DNA of 64,000 nucleotides from Trissonchulus latispiculum (taxonomy: Eukaryota; Nematoda; Enoplea; Enoplida; Ironidae): contig JASAND010020876.1 in NCBI GenBank assembly GCA_030248195.1, positions 55,949-119,948 on the forward strand, given 5' to 3'. Positions 41,601 to 53,600 of this stretch are shown one piece after another. Within the stretch, counting starts at the first letter, position 1. Each line of letters opens with the position of its first letter. The notes under the pieces were generated by a model that made no database searches, had not been told where the DNA came from, and worked only from the letters and a program-made list of their open reading frames with translations. The position numbers and the translations under genes were made by a program.

Positions 41601-44600
41601 TATAACGGTTTTCTAACGATATGAATCCAACGCCTACAACATACGACTCTTTAGCTTTTGGGTTTTTATTGAAGCGTTTTAATATCATGGTGCTTCCGAT
41701 GCCACAGACAACCATGTTTGTTGGTTGTTTTTAGCTTGATGATTGGCGAATTGAAGCCTGGTTTGGCCATCTGAATGTGCTGCTGTATCGCACCTGTTCC
41801 GATCAAAGTCGACCTGCAGCGGCTAGCGATCACCTGGTTTGGCCTGGGGACATGCTTGCAGATGCGGAGACTGAAACTCTGGTGAAAACGGAGAAAATAT
41901 CCATTCTTTCCGTTCACGGCTTTAGAGTGAAGGCCAGCGTCGGTAGGCAGTAGTCTGTTATATACACCTTCTGTTTGCAATGCATTTGTGATATTCCTTA
42001 GAATGGTAATATTTCTTTTCAGTTAAACACAGTTATGTGCATAACCTGATCCCTGTTCTGTTCTAGGCTAAAAACAACTTACAGGTCGGCGCAAGACAAC
42101 TGTGACTGACTTCTAATTTGAAATTTTTGTCGATTCGAGACATGTTTGAGCGTGCATTATTTGCATTAAAGCCTACAATGTAGCGCCACATGCACAATAA
42201 CTATGCAATATGGATACAGCTTTCATGTGAACTTAACTAAATTTTGTATTTTGATTTTGCATGTTACATTTTACTTTGCTTATTTTTCTAGATTCCGATC
42301 GTCTGAGTGCTATCGGTTCACTGGACGGTTTGCAGGTTGTTGACCTGAAAAATTCCCAGTGTATCATTGATTTCGGTCGTGGTGATGAGTCCCTGGCAGC
42401 CATGCTTCCTGGACCGGCTACCCAGCCGGCGGCTCCGGAAGTGATCCGCTTGCTTGACCCCCAGTCTACTTCGGCTGCTGGCTTGACCAGCGGTCAACGT
42501 CAAGCCTTTGACTTTGAACTTTGTCACTGCTTTCTGCCAGAAACTTCTTCTTCTTCTTCTTCTTCTGTTCTCTCTGGGACTAGTCTCAGTCTGGACGCCA
42601 TGTCCATATTCTATCTACATTCTGAACAGTTTTGGCTAGACCTCCAGGACTGTTACAGTCAACTGGGGGAGGCATTGAACCTCCAGTTTAAAGCTAGCCA
42701 GCCGCCAACTGTGATTCAGTCTAATGCGCCGTTAGCACTGGGCTCAGAAGACATAGTCCCACAGTTAAGCTTAAGCTTAACCCTTAGAAGTCCCATCATT
42801 TGCTTACAAAATCCTGCTCAACACGATGCAAAGGCTCAAGAGCTTTCCAGCAATGTTTTCCTGCAACTGGGCAACATATCCATACGTTCCTGTGAAGCTA
42901 GGACTAATTCCACTCTTTTGCCGGTAATGGAGAAAGTTCGACGCTCGTTTATGGTGAGGGTTGAGCGAGCGTCAGCCTTCGAAGGAACGCTTCCGAAAAC
43001 CTTAGACTTGGTGGCGCCCCTGTCACCCAATACAGCCTACTCTTCCCTAAAATTGGCCAATAGTACACCGCTGCTTAATGATTTGGTTTTTGAGGCTCTG
43101 GTGTCAGAGGGTCTGGTAAGGAGCGACCTAACGCATGATCTCTGTTCCTATTGGTCAGTTGAGGCTGCCTGCAAAACTGTTATGCAAATGAGCCTCAAGC
43201 CTGAACACTATCAGCTGCTGATGCGTCTGCTTAGCTCGGATGATAGTAAACAACAACAACAAAGCCAGGCTTCGTCAAGCTCGTTTGTTGGCTTGTCAGT
43301 ACGTGTCACCATACCGGAGGTTACAGTGGAACTGCGAAGCAGCTTTGCCAAAGAAGATGGCAGTTTTTGCACATTTCGCCTGCCGGATATGTCGCTGGAA
43401 TATCGAAAGGAGGATTTGGGACTGGCAAAACTAGTGGTTAGTTTTTTCTATTTCGTTTGTATTGTTTTTGTTTTGTTTATTGTTTTGTTGGATACGGCTA
43501 AAATATTTAGACGTGCACTTGGTTTTGAACCATTCATATTGACTGACTGACTGCTATGAAAAATATTTAGAATTGGCTAACTGTTGCCAGGAAATTTCGC
43601 TGACACGTGCCAAAGAAAGATTTGTTTTTTGTTTTTCTCTTAGATTCTTTCAAGGGATATCTCTGCTGTTGACAATTTGTGGAATTCTGATCTGAAACAT
43701 TCCCCGTGGCTACTAAGAGCTTCTCAAGAGGACCTACTGAAATCGGTTAGTTTTATTGGCATAAAAATACATTCTACTTGCGGTGGAGGTATCGTCAGTA
43801 TGATCAAGAGTATATAATATATAAGAGTGTGACAGCAGGCAAGCTCTCTGTTATCAGCTCTAATCTGCACTTTAACGGCTGACCCCCCCCCCACAAACGT
43901 GTATGCTCACTTCAAAGAAATTCGCAAGCTATCTTTGCGTTATAAAGCTCGAAGCAGACACAAATTGGACGCACGCAGGCGTTGTGTTTTCGAGCTTTAA
44001 CACGTAAAGATACGGCGAGTGAGCGTACAGAAACGTGTACTGGGTACACATTTGTGGGGGGTCACTAGGTACACGTTTGTGGGGGGTCGGCCGTTAGCGT
44101 GCAGAGCATGAACCTTGAGCTGATAATAGACAGCTTGCAAGCTGTCACACTCTTATCTATTATGTACTCTTGGTATGATCCAAAATAGACAGTCACCGAT
44201 TTTGCTCATTTTCACATACCTTATAGGTACGTTGGTACATATATATATGTATATGTTTTCAAGACCAAGAAAAATCGGAATTCGAAATCAAGCTGTGCCA
44301 GACTTATTCAGGTTCAAACCCCCATAACTTGAAAATTTTCGTGATGAGCCCAGGTGGAGACCGTGTGGAGAAAATAGGGTGGACCAATACACCAGAGTAA
44401 AGCATTTACAAGGGCAATATTTTGCTGCAAAAAATGGCTCCTGGTTAGACAGCCAATCGCTCCCAATGCATATTTTAATTATGAAAGACCTCACTTTGGC
44501 GCACTGTGCAGCGAAATTTTAATCCGCTAACTTGCACAGAACACGTTTTAGACGCATTGTTCTATTAGAAAAGTTGTTCCTCGTCCCAGCAGATAGCGGT

Positions 44601-47600
44601 TGATAACCAATTAAACTCTACAGTATGTCCTTAAGTTCTGTGCAAAGTTATCGCGCCGAACCCATTTGCGCTGTTGACCAGACGGATGCCAGGGGACACA
44701 CGTGGGGATATCCATTGGATGGGGTCCTTGTCCATCGGATTTCCCACGGAGGCGGTTCCAAAGCCTCCTCCCCATAATTTATAGCACTGATTTAGCTCAT
44801 TTTTTCTGGTATAATATATCCCCATGTGTCCAAAAAGAAGACAAATTTTGGAGTCCAGGGTCAATCCATCCAGTCAAGAGATATTGCAGTTCAAATCACT
44901 ACAATTTAGTATTTACGCAGTATGCCTCGCTGAGGATACGGCCTGACAAACACAAATTTAAACTCTCACCTGTAGGTATTTAGTACTGCAGAAATTACAA
45001 GGACAAGCCAAGCAACGAGCGAGAATCGGCGTTTCAACAATTTGCTCAAGCTCATTCCGACTGTTAAGGTGGTGATTCCTTTTAGAGACATCAACTTTGA
45101 ACCGTTATTACTCACTCATTTCTTGGAGTTAAGAAGTCATTTTTATATCAAAATGGAGCTTAATATTTTCTCTTTCTAATCAATACAGTAAACCAAACTT
45201 TAATTCTTTGAAATTATTTTACTGTATTTTTGAAATAATTTAATTTTCCAGATTTTTTGCAGACTAAAGTAAATTTTTTCGTGAGGCGTCGTCCACATCA
45301 TTCGATTCCACTATCAAATAGCTGGGGACCCTTTTTTAATTATTATGAAACCGCTCTTCGTTAGAAAGAAATTAACTAAAATGTATGCGCAACCTGGATT
45401 TTGCCTACTTTTTCCAACTTTGGCAAGCGACAACTTTAGCTCAAAAGCAGCAATCGGGGCAACTAAAAAAGGGTCCCTGGGTATTTTTGTGCAAAACACA
45501 TCTAGTAAGTGGCAACCCTCTATCTTGCTTAGTAAATGCTGCACAATCGCTGGAAAAAATTTGGTCATGTTTTTGCAAAAACTACATTTTTTATCATAGC
45601 CGCGTACGGGATAGCATTTAGAGGATCATAATGCCAAGAAGAATTGGCCCCGACAGGCCCTTCAAATTGACACCCTTAGTTTAATTTTACGGCTCGCGTA
45701 GCTCATGAAATGGCGGATTATTTGATTTCTGCAAAAATGACAAGTTTTCAACGTCAAAATAAGAAAATCAGCTATATCTCACTATAGAGAAAAGCTAGAA
45801 AGGTGCTTCAAAAAGCAAAAATGTAGAGCTCAACAAGATCTTTCGAATGAATATAATGATAGCTATGCAGCTGCTGTCTAATTTTCAAAAATCGGTAAAA
45901 ACGGCCCTGAACGGAGACGTTAAAGTTTTGAAGCGGGATTGCGCGGAGGGTGTTAGAATACTAAAAGAACTTATTTTGGAAAGTTTCATCAAATTTCATC
46001 TTGATTTTAACCGTCAACCAATAATATGTGCCCAAAAGGAATCACCACCTTAACTCGCTCTAACTTTCTCATACCGCTTTGTAGAGACATGGTGTAAGAA
46101 GATAAAAATGTTCAAGAGTGTAACAAAAGTGTTACAGATTTAATTTGGTGTAAAATTTGGCTATATTTGAAAAAGCTGAAAATTTACCATTTTTTGATTA
46201 TTGGCCCTCATCTTCGTACTGAGGCATTCATCCAGAGTTAAACACCAGCAATTGCAGTGAAACTTAGCACACATCTCTCTGTCATATGTGCAAACACCGA
46301 ATTTGGTTGGAATATCTCTGTTTTTGCCCCACTTATGGACCATTATATCCAAACATTCTAGAAAATGACGTATTTTGAGGCCAAACGCCAGCGCGGTAAC
46401 CAAAACTGTTGACTACTACTAAGCAGCAGTAGCAGCAGCAGCGATTGTGCCTGTGCGTATGAAAATTGAGCCTCTGTTTGTGTACTGTGTTAATATTTAT
46501 ACGGGAAACCTGTGCAGTGAATGGCTAGTACAAACAGGTCACTCATGACAAAACATTTCTTTGGTGACATTTTGTAAGTCAGAATTTGGGCAAAAGCCGG
46601 GGTGTGCATAAAACACGGCCCCGCCCCGGCCCAGGTGCATAAAACACGGCCCCGCCCCGGTCCCACATAAAACACGGCCCCATTACGGCCCCGTGCATAA
46701 AACACGGCCCCGTCACGGCCCCATACATAAAACACGGCCCCGTCACGGCCCCATCAAAAATCATGTTTTGACAAATACTGTATGACTAAATATAACAAAT
46801 TCATCATCTCCTAATCTAACAAATTAAATTGTTGAAATGTTTAGTCTTTGAGTTTGAAAGATCGAATTTTGAATTGAAACTATTCTGTTTGAACCACCTT
46901 TTTAATTTCTTGTATCTTGGTAAACCTGCAAATGACAAACTTTATGTTATTCAGTTATTATGTAGGGGCGCGATAGCGCTCCTACATAATATGGGTATAA
47001 AGGCGTCTGCGCGGCCCCCTGGAGACAGTGTTGGCCTGGTGCCAGCTAATTAGAGGTTCGGGAGGGGTAAAAATGTTACCATCGTAAAGTACTCGAGTAG
47101 TACTACAAGTACCACCATACTTTTGGTTAAAATTCCGAACTTCGAAATTTTGCACTAGGCGGGAGTTACTGTGCGTTTGTTTTTTTCTCGGTTAATAACG
47201 CTTTTCGGAAGTGCTTATGTCAGCGCAGTGTTGGAACGATATGGGCATTTTGGTCCTATACTACTATTATAATATGTTGGTAGGCAGGGTCCTCCCATGC
47301 AACCTTTTTTTGGTCATTTTGGCACCTGGCCAATTTTGGCTCTGTGCCAAGGCCCCAAAGTCGGACTTTCGCTATTTTGGCACCTGTGTTTTTTTCGTCG
47401 AAACTTTTTGCGAACTTTTACGCAGTCCTCCAAAATTTTTTGCGGAACTTCGCAAAAAATTGCGAAATTCATATTTTTTAGTTTTGCAATGATAACTAAT
47501 GAATATTATTGATTATGTTGTATTTGAACGCATTTTTAACATTTAACGAATAGTATAACCAAGTTATATGTAACTATTTTTCCAAAGTCGAAGCATATAT

Positions 47601-50600
47601 ATGTGTGTTTTTGACAAGAATGTAAAGTCAAAGGTGAAAATGCGGGGGGTCTGGGGGGCGGAGCCCCCCAGAAGCTGAGAAAATTTTGTAAAACTGCAAA
47701 AAACTCCTTAATAGAAACCCTCAAAATTTTGATTTCGTCAGCCAGAAAATCCAAAGCTGCCACAGGGAAAAATTAGTATAAAATTTGGTTTGGGAACACT
47801 TATATACAACATTTTAAAATTAAAAGCAAATAGAAAGATTTCGGAAAAATAGTAAAAATAGAAAGAACAGAGCAATCATAATGAAGCACAACGCCAAGAT
47901 AAAAAGCACGAATTTAAAAATGGGGGCTGGGGGTGACAGCCTCCAGCAAAAGCTAGATGTTTCCGGAACATTCAAGCTTGAAAATCTATTTTTTCGAGCG
48001 ACTTAGCAAAGATTCTTGGGTTATTCTTGTGCACTTTGGTGTCTAAACAGGTTATGTACGTATGTATGTAAGTACGTATATCCACGACTTTGTTCAACAA
48101 ATGCATACTTCAGAGTGGTTATCATCTTACTAGAGTGGTTACTATGTGTACGCGTGTACTTCTTCAGGTATTTTAGGAAATTAGTTTATGCGAAAAGAAT
48201 TTTATTGGATAAGCTTTCACTACAAAGCATTCTACATATCTCGGACAAGAGTCCTATCATAAGACTGAAAGGTGTGTACAATAGAGAAATATGCGCCGAA
48301 GGCGCGAAAATTTTTTGAAATTTTCTGCAAAAAGTACCGGAAACACGTGGATTTATTATCAGAAATAACTGAAAATTTCTACTCGAGGCCAAAAATTTTT
48401 GCGGAACTTTACGCAGAGCTCCGAAAAAAGTTGCGGAATTTTCAAAAAAAGTGCGGAATTTCGCAGTTTTTTTCGCAAAAAAAACACAGTTTGGCACTTC
48501 GGTTGTGATCGACTTTTTTCACAGGTTAGCAGCTAGATCGGTTTGGTTTGTTTTATTTGAATATTTCGGACTATGCGCGGAATGTAACGAGGGGGATTTT
48601 TTAATTTCGCTCTGTAGCTTTCAGGAGATGGGCCCAAACTTTGCATTATTTCACCTGTTTTGGCGAAAAGTTTCTAAGTCCCACTTTTACTAGAAATGGC
48701 CTAAAAGTCACTTAAAATGGCGTTTTTCGGCCTTGGGGTGGTACGCATATATAGTTAATCGGGGTCGCTGAAAACGATGAGCATACTGCCGATACCGCCC
48801 GAAGTGACCACTGGTCAGCATGGCTCCCGTGGTTCCTCGCCCAGGGTCAAAGTTGGGAGAACTCACTATAAATAGCATTTTTCGGCGTTTTGGTTCGGGG
48901 CATATATAGTAACTCGACTACGCTCGTTTCAATGGGCATATTGCCGAAATCGAGGGAAGTGACCAGTGGTCACTACTGTCTATGGGGGCGGGGCCTATTG
49001 ACCAGTGGTCAAACCCCTTAAAACGGCGTTTTTCGGCGTTTTGGTTGGGGGCACATATAGTAAATCGACTACGCTCGTTTCAATGGGCATATTGCCGAAA
49101 TCCAGGGAAGTGACCAGTGGTCACTACGGTCTATGACCCTATTGACCACTGGTCAAACCCCTTAAAACGGCGTTTTTCGGCGTTTTGGTTGAGGGCACAT
49201 ATAGTAAATCGACTACGCTCGTTTCAATGGGCATATTGCCGAAATCGAGGGAAGTGACCAGTGGTCACTACGGTCTATGGCCCTATTGACCACTGGTCAA
49301 ACCCCCTTAGACAGCGGTTTTCGGCGTTTTGGTTGGGGGCATATATAGTAAATCGACTACGCTCGTTTCAATGGGCATATTGCCGATTCCGATGGAAATG
49401 ACCAGTGGTCACTACGGTCTATGGGGTCTACTGACCACTGGTCAAACCCCCTAAAACGCGGTTTTCGGCCCTCTGGCGGTACCCATATGGTAAATCCGTG
49501 TCGCTGAACACGATGGGCATACTGTCGAAGTCTTTGGCGAGGCGAAAAAGTTTTCTCCTTATACCACCCACAAACAGAGATTGCAGCGGCCAAAACTTGG
49601 GGCGGAGGTGAGAATTCAGTGGTACTATATATATTTATATAATCACTTTTCTGCTCTATCTACGGCACTGTTCAAGCTCCTTGTATCCAGTGCCGCATTG
49701 CTTGGAAGGGATCCTTTAAAATGACAGCAGGACAAGTAATAAAAATGCTCCTCCGGAGCATGAAAAAGTAATATGGGTGGTGGTGAGGTTGTAAAATCAG
49801 GAGAGGACTAGTCTTAAAAATGCTTAATATGGGGGCTAGGTTCAAAAAAGACGAGGACTAGGTTGTGGGGAATTAATATGGGCACAGCTTCGCCGAGCAA
49901 CCCATATTCGCGGGCTTTCACGCTTCGCCATGGCGATTGTCATATACAATGCCATTATTGTCAGTCAATAATAACAATTCCAGCAGTTAAACAATCGCTG
50001 CAAGTTGCTTGCTTATATACGTATACGTAAACTATATAGTAATTTGGTTGTGCTGGACTACGGCAAGAAACTAGAAAGAACCAAGGCTATGATTGTAACG
50101 CTAACGGTTCAATAGAAATAGAAGATCGTCGGAGAGAGTGCTGAAGTTATTGTTGAAATATAGTTTTCTTATCAATGGTTAAAATGCACAGTCAATATTA
50201 AGAGTTTATCTAAAGAAATGTTTGCTTCCGCTAAAACTCGTTTATCATAGTTGTCATAGGGGTCGCGGTAGCGACCCCTATAATATGAGTGAAAATGGTC
50301 GAATGACCGTGTAAAACAAGGCTGCGCAGAAGCTGCGCAGATTCCTGCGCTGATCCTGCGCAGATTATGTGCGCAAAAAATTGTACGTGTCGAGTTTAGT
50401 ATGTGTGCGAAGTTTCATCCCCGTACCACTTTCCGTTAAAAAGTTATGCCAAAAATCGCTTACGAGAGTGATGTTTTTTTTCCGGTTTCTCGCTTTTGAT
50501 GTCTCATAAGGGGGTTTTGTAGCTTGAATAACTACAGATAGAAAAATTTTTGCCTATGAAACCCATATATATTCTTGTAGTACAAATCAAAAATAAGAAA

Positions 50601-53600
50601 ATAAGCTAGTTTTTATGCCTCCCAGGGCCGGAAAAAATTTTTGGCTGGGGGCCAAAGTCGGCCAAAACGCTAAAATGGCCAAAAAGTATGCTTCAAAAGC
50701 GCCTTAATAAGTCAGATTGGGCTATATATGGGGCAATACTGACTATATGGTTAAACAGTACACATATCGGGGTCGTTCAAATGCTATATGATTTTCCGTC
50801 TTCTTGCGTAATTTATCGGTACTGGCCGGCCAAAGTTGGTGAATTTTGGGTCGAACTTTGAACTTAATTTTTTCGCTTATTTTGCTACATGGGTGGCTCA
50901 AATTTTGCATACAAAGGTTTTTTGGGACGGAGAATCGATTCCCGCTATCAGTTTTGCTGCCCGAGTAACCCAAGTTGCTGGGCTGGTTCCACTTGACCGT
51001 CTGAGGGGTCATGTCGGTAACCGCTTTCCGGAGGTCCATAGTAGGCTTTACTTTGCCTCTCCAAACTTTGTCTATAGGGGTTTTCTGGTGCGCCCAGCTC
51101 ATTCCCGGTGTCCGTTTTGCCGTCTGACCCACCCATCTTGCTGTGCTGGTTCCTCTTTGCCGTCTGGAGGGTCCGGTCGGTACCGACTTCCGGGAACACC
51201 ATATAGGACTGTACATAGCCTGACAAAACATTGTCTATAGGGGTTTTCTGGTGCGCCCAGCTCATTCCTGGCATCCGTTTTGCCGTCTGACCCACCCATC
51301 TTGCTGTGCTGGTTCCACTTTGCCACCTGGAGGGTCAGTTGGGTGGGGGGTCAAGTGGTCGAAAATAAAATTTTTCAAAAGTGGTCAAATTTGGTATCAA
51401 ATGAAAGCGCTAAGCGAGCTGAGCAACTTTTGTCATAGAACTGCATGCTCAAAGTGGCTGCAGAGTGCTGTGGTGGGGTGGGGTGGGGACTTAGGCGATT
51501 TTGGGTCAAAAATGAAATTTTTCAAAAGTGGTCAAATTTGGTACCAAATGAAAGCCCTGAGCGAGCTGAGCAACTTTTGTCATAGAACTGCGTGCTCAAA
51601 GTGGCTGTAGAGTGCTGTGGTGGGATGAGGTGGGGACTTAGGCGATTTTGGGTCAAAAATGAAATTTTTCAAAAGTGGTCAAATTTGGTACCAAGTGAAA
51701 GCCCTAAGCGAGCTGAGCAACATTTGTCATAGAACTGCATGGTCAAAGTGGTTGTGGAGTGCTGTGGTTGGCTTGCTTGCTACTGCTGAAAGATATCATA
51801 GGGGTCGCGGCAGCGACCCCTATAATATGTGTGAAAAGTGGGTGGAGACAGTGTAAAATAAGCTGCGCAGAAGCTGCGCAAAATCCTGCGCAGATCCTGC
51901 GCAGATTTCATGCGCAAATTGTAGAGCATATCGAGTTTAGTATGTCTGTGAAGTTTCAGCCCCGTATCACTTACCGTTAAAAAGTTGCGCCCCGGACCGG
52001 TTATGGCGGCGATGTTTTTTTTCCGGTTTCTCCTATTTGATGGTCGTATTGTACATAATGTTCGCCGCTTTCACGTGATCTGCAGCGGTGGGCCAACCTA
52101 AAGGGCTATGGGGTCTAGTAGTACCCTCTAAAGAATTTAAGAATCTCAACTTTTTTTGCGCCGCAGCTGCGCCACAGCGCCGCAGTGGCGCCGCAAAGTC
52201 GGCTCATAGCGAAAAGTGACCATTTTTGTGGTCGTCGCTCAGGTCGAACGTTACAAGCTGGAGCTGATTTCTTTTTATATTCAGAAATTACATATATTGA
52301 ACTAACTAACGGTCCAGGTTGCGTTTCTCTATCACTTCCCTAGCGACCACAGTGGCCCGTCAAAGATGGCGAAAATTCGAAAAATGAAAAATCGAAATTT
52401 CTCGCTATCTATTTAACTTTGAACGCTCAAATCTTCCATACAATGGTTTTCTGGCACGGAGAATCGATTCCCGCAGTCAGTTTTACCGTCAGACCCACGC
52501 ATCTTGCTGGGCTGGTTCCACTTTGCCGTCGGGAGGGTCAAGTCGGAAACCGCTTCCTGGAGGTCCATAGTAGGCTTTACCTGGCCTCTCAAAACTTTGT
52601 CTATAGGGGTTTTCTGGTGCGCCCAGCTCATTCCCGGTGTCCGTTTTGCCGTCCGACGTACCTATTTTGCTGGGCTGGTTCCACTTTGCCGTTTGAAGGG
52701 TCAGTCGGGTGGGGGGGTCAAGTGGTCGAAAATAAAATTTTTCAAAAGTGGTCAAATTTGGTACCAAATGAAAGCCCTAAGCGAGCTGAGCAACTTTTGT
52801 CATAGAACTGCATGCTCAAAGTGGCTGTAGAGTGCTGTGGTGGGGTGGGGTGGGGACTTAGGCGATTTTCGGTCAAAAATGAAAGTTTTCAAAAGTGGTC
52901 AAATTTGGTACCAAATGAAAGCCCTAAGCGAGCTGAGCAACTTTTGTCATAGAACTGCATGCTCAAAGTGGCTGTAGAGTGCTGTGGTGGGGTGGGGTGG
53001 GGACTTAGGCGATTTTCGGTCAAAAATGAAAGTTTTCAAAAGTGGTCAAATTTGGTACCAAATGAAAGCCCTAAGCGAGCTGAGCAACTTTTGTCATAGA
53101 ACTGCATGCTCAAAGTGGCTGTAGAGTGCTGTGGTTGGGTGGGGTGGGGACTTAGGCGATTTTCGGTCAAAAATAAAATTTTTCAAAAGTGGTCAAATTT
53201 GGTATCAAATGAAAGCCCTAAGTGAGCTGAGCAATTTTTGACATGGAACCATCCATCCACCAATATTTGCTGTGCCAAATAACGTCACGTGCCCATGAAA
53301 CTTTTGTCTTTACTTCTTCAACCGGAATTTAAAGGATATATATACCTATTTATATTTATTATATATTTAAAGGATATTTAAAGGATATATATATGCGATA
53401 CAGCCAACACACACATATTATCCTCTTTTGTGCGGAGCATTTTTGTTACTTGTCTATATATACATACCTTCATGAGCATACATATATAAAATAATAGAAA
53501 ACAAGAACAAAAAGTGCTCCTTCGTCGCATGTAAAATACATATGAGTCGTCGTAGGCAGGTTGTACATAAGCAAAAACTAGCCTGTAAAATACATATGAG

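Noticed and set aside
42836..43434. Additional frames over VPS13D exon 21
   Set aside because: Shadows of the long coding exon in other frames.
18817..53240. CRISPR array
   Set aside because: The repeats are contiguous satellites without spacers, in a spliced eukaryotic genome.
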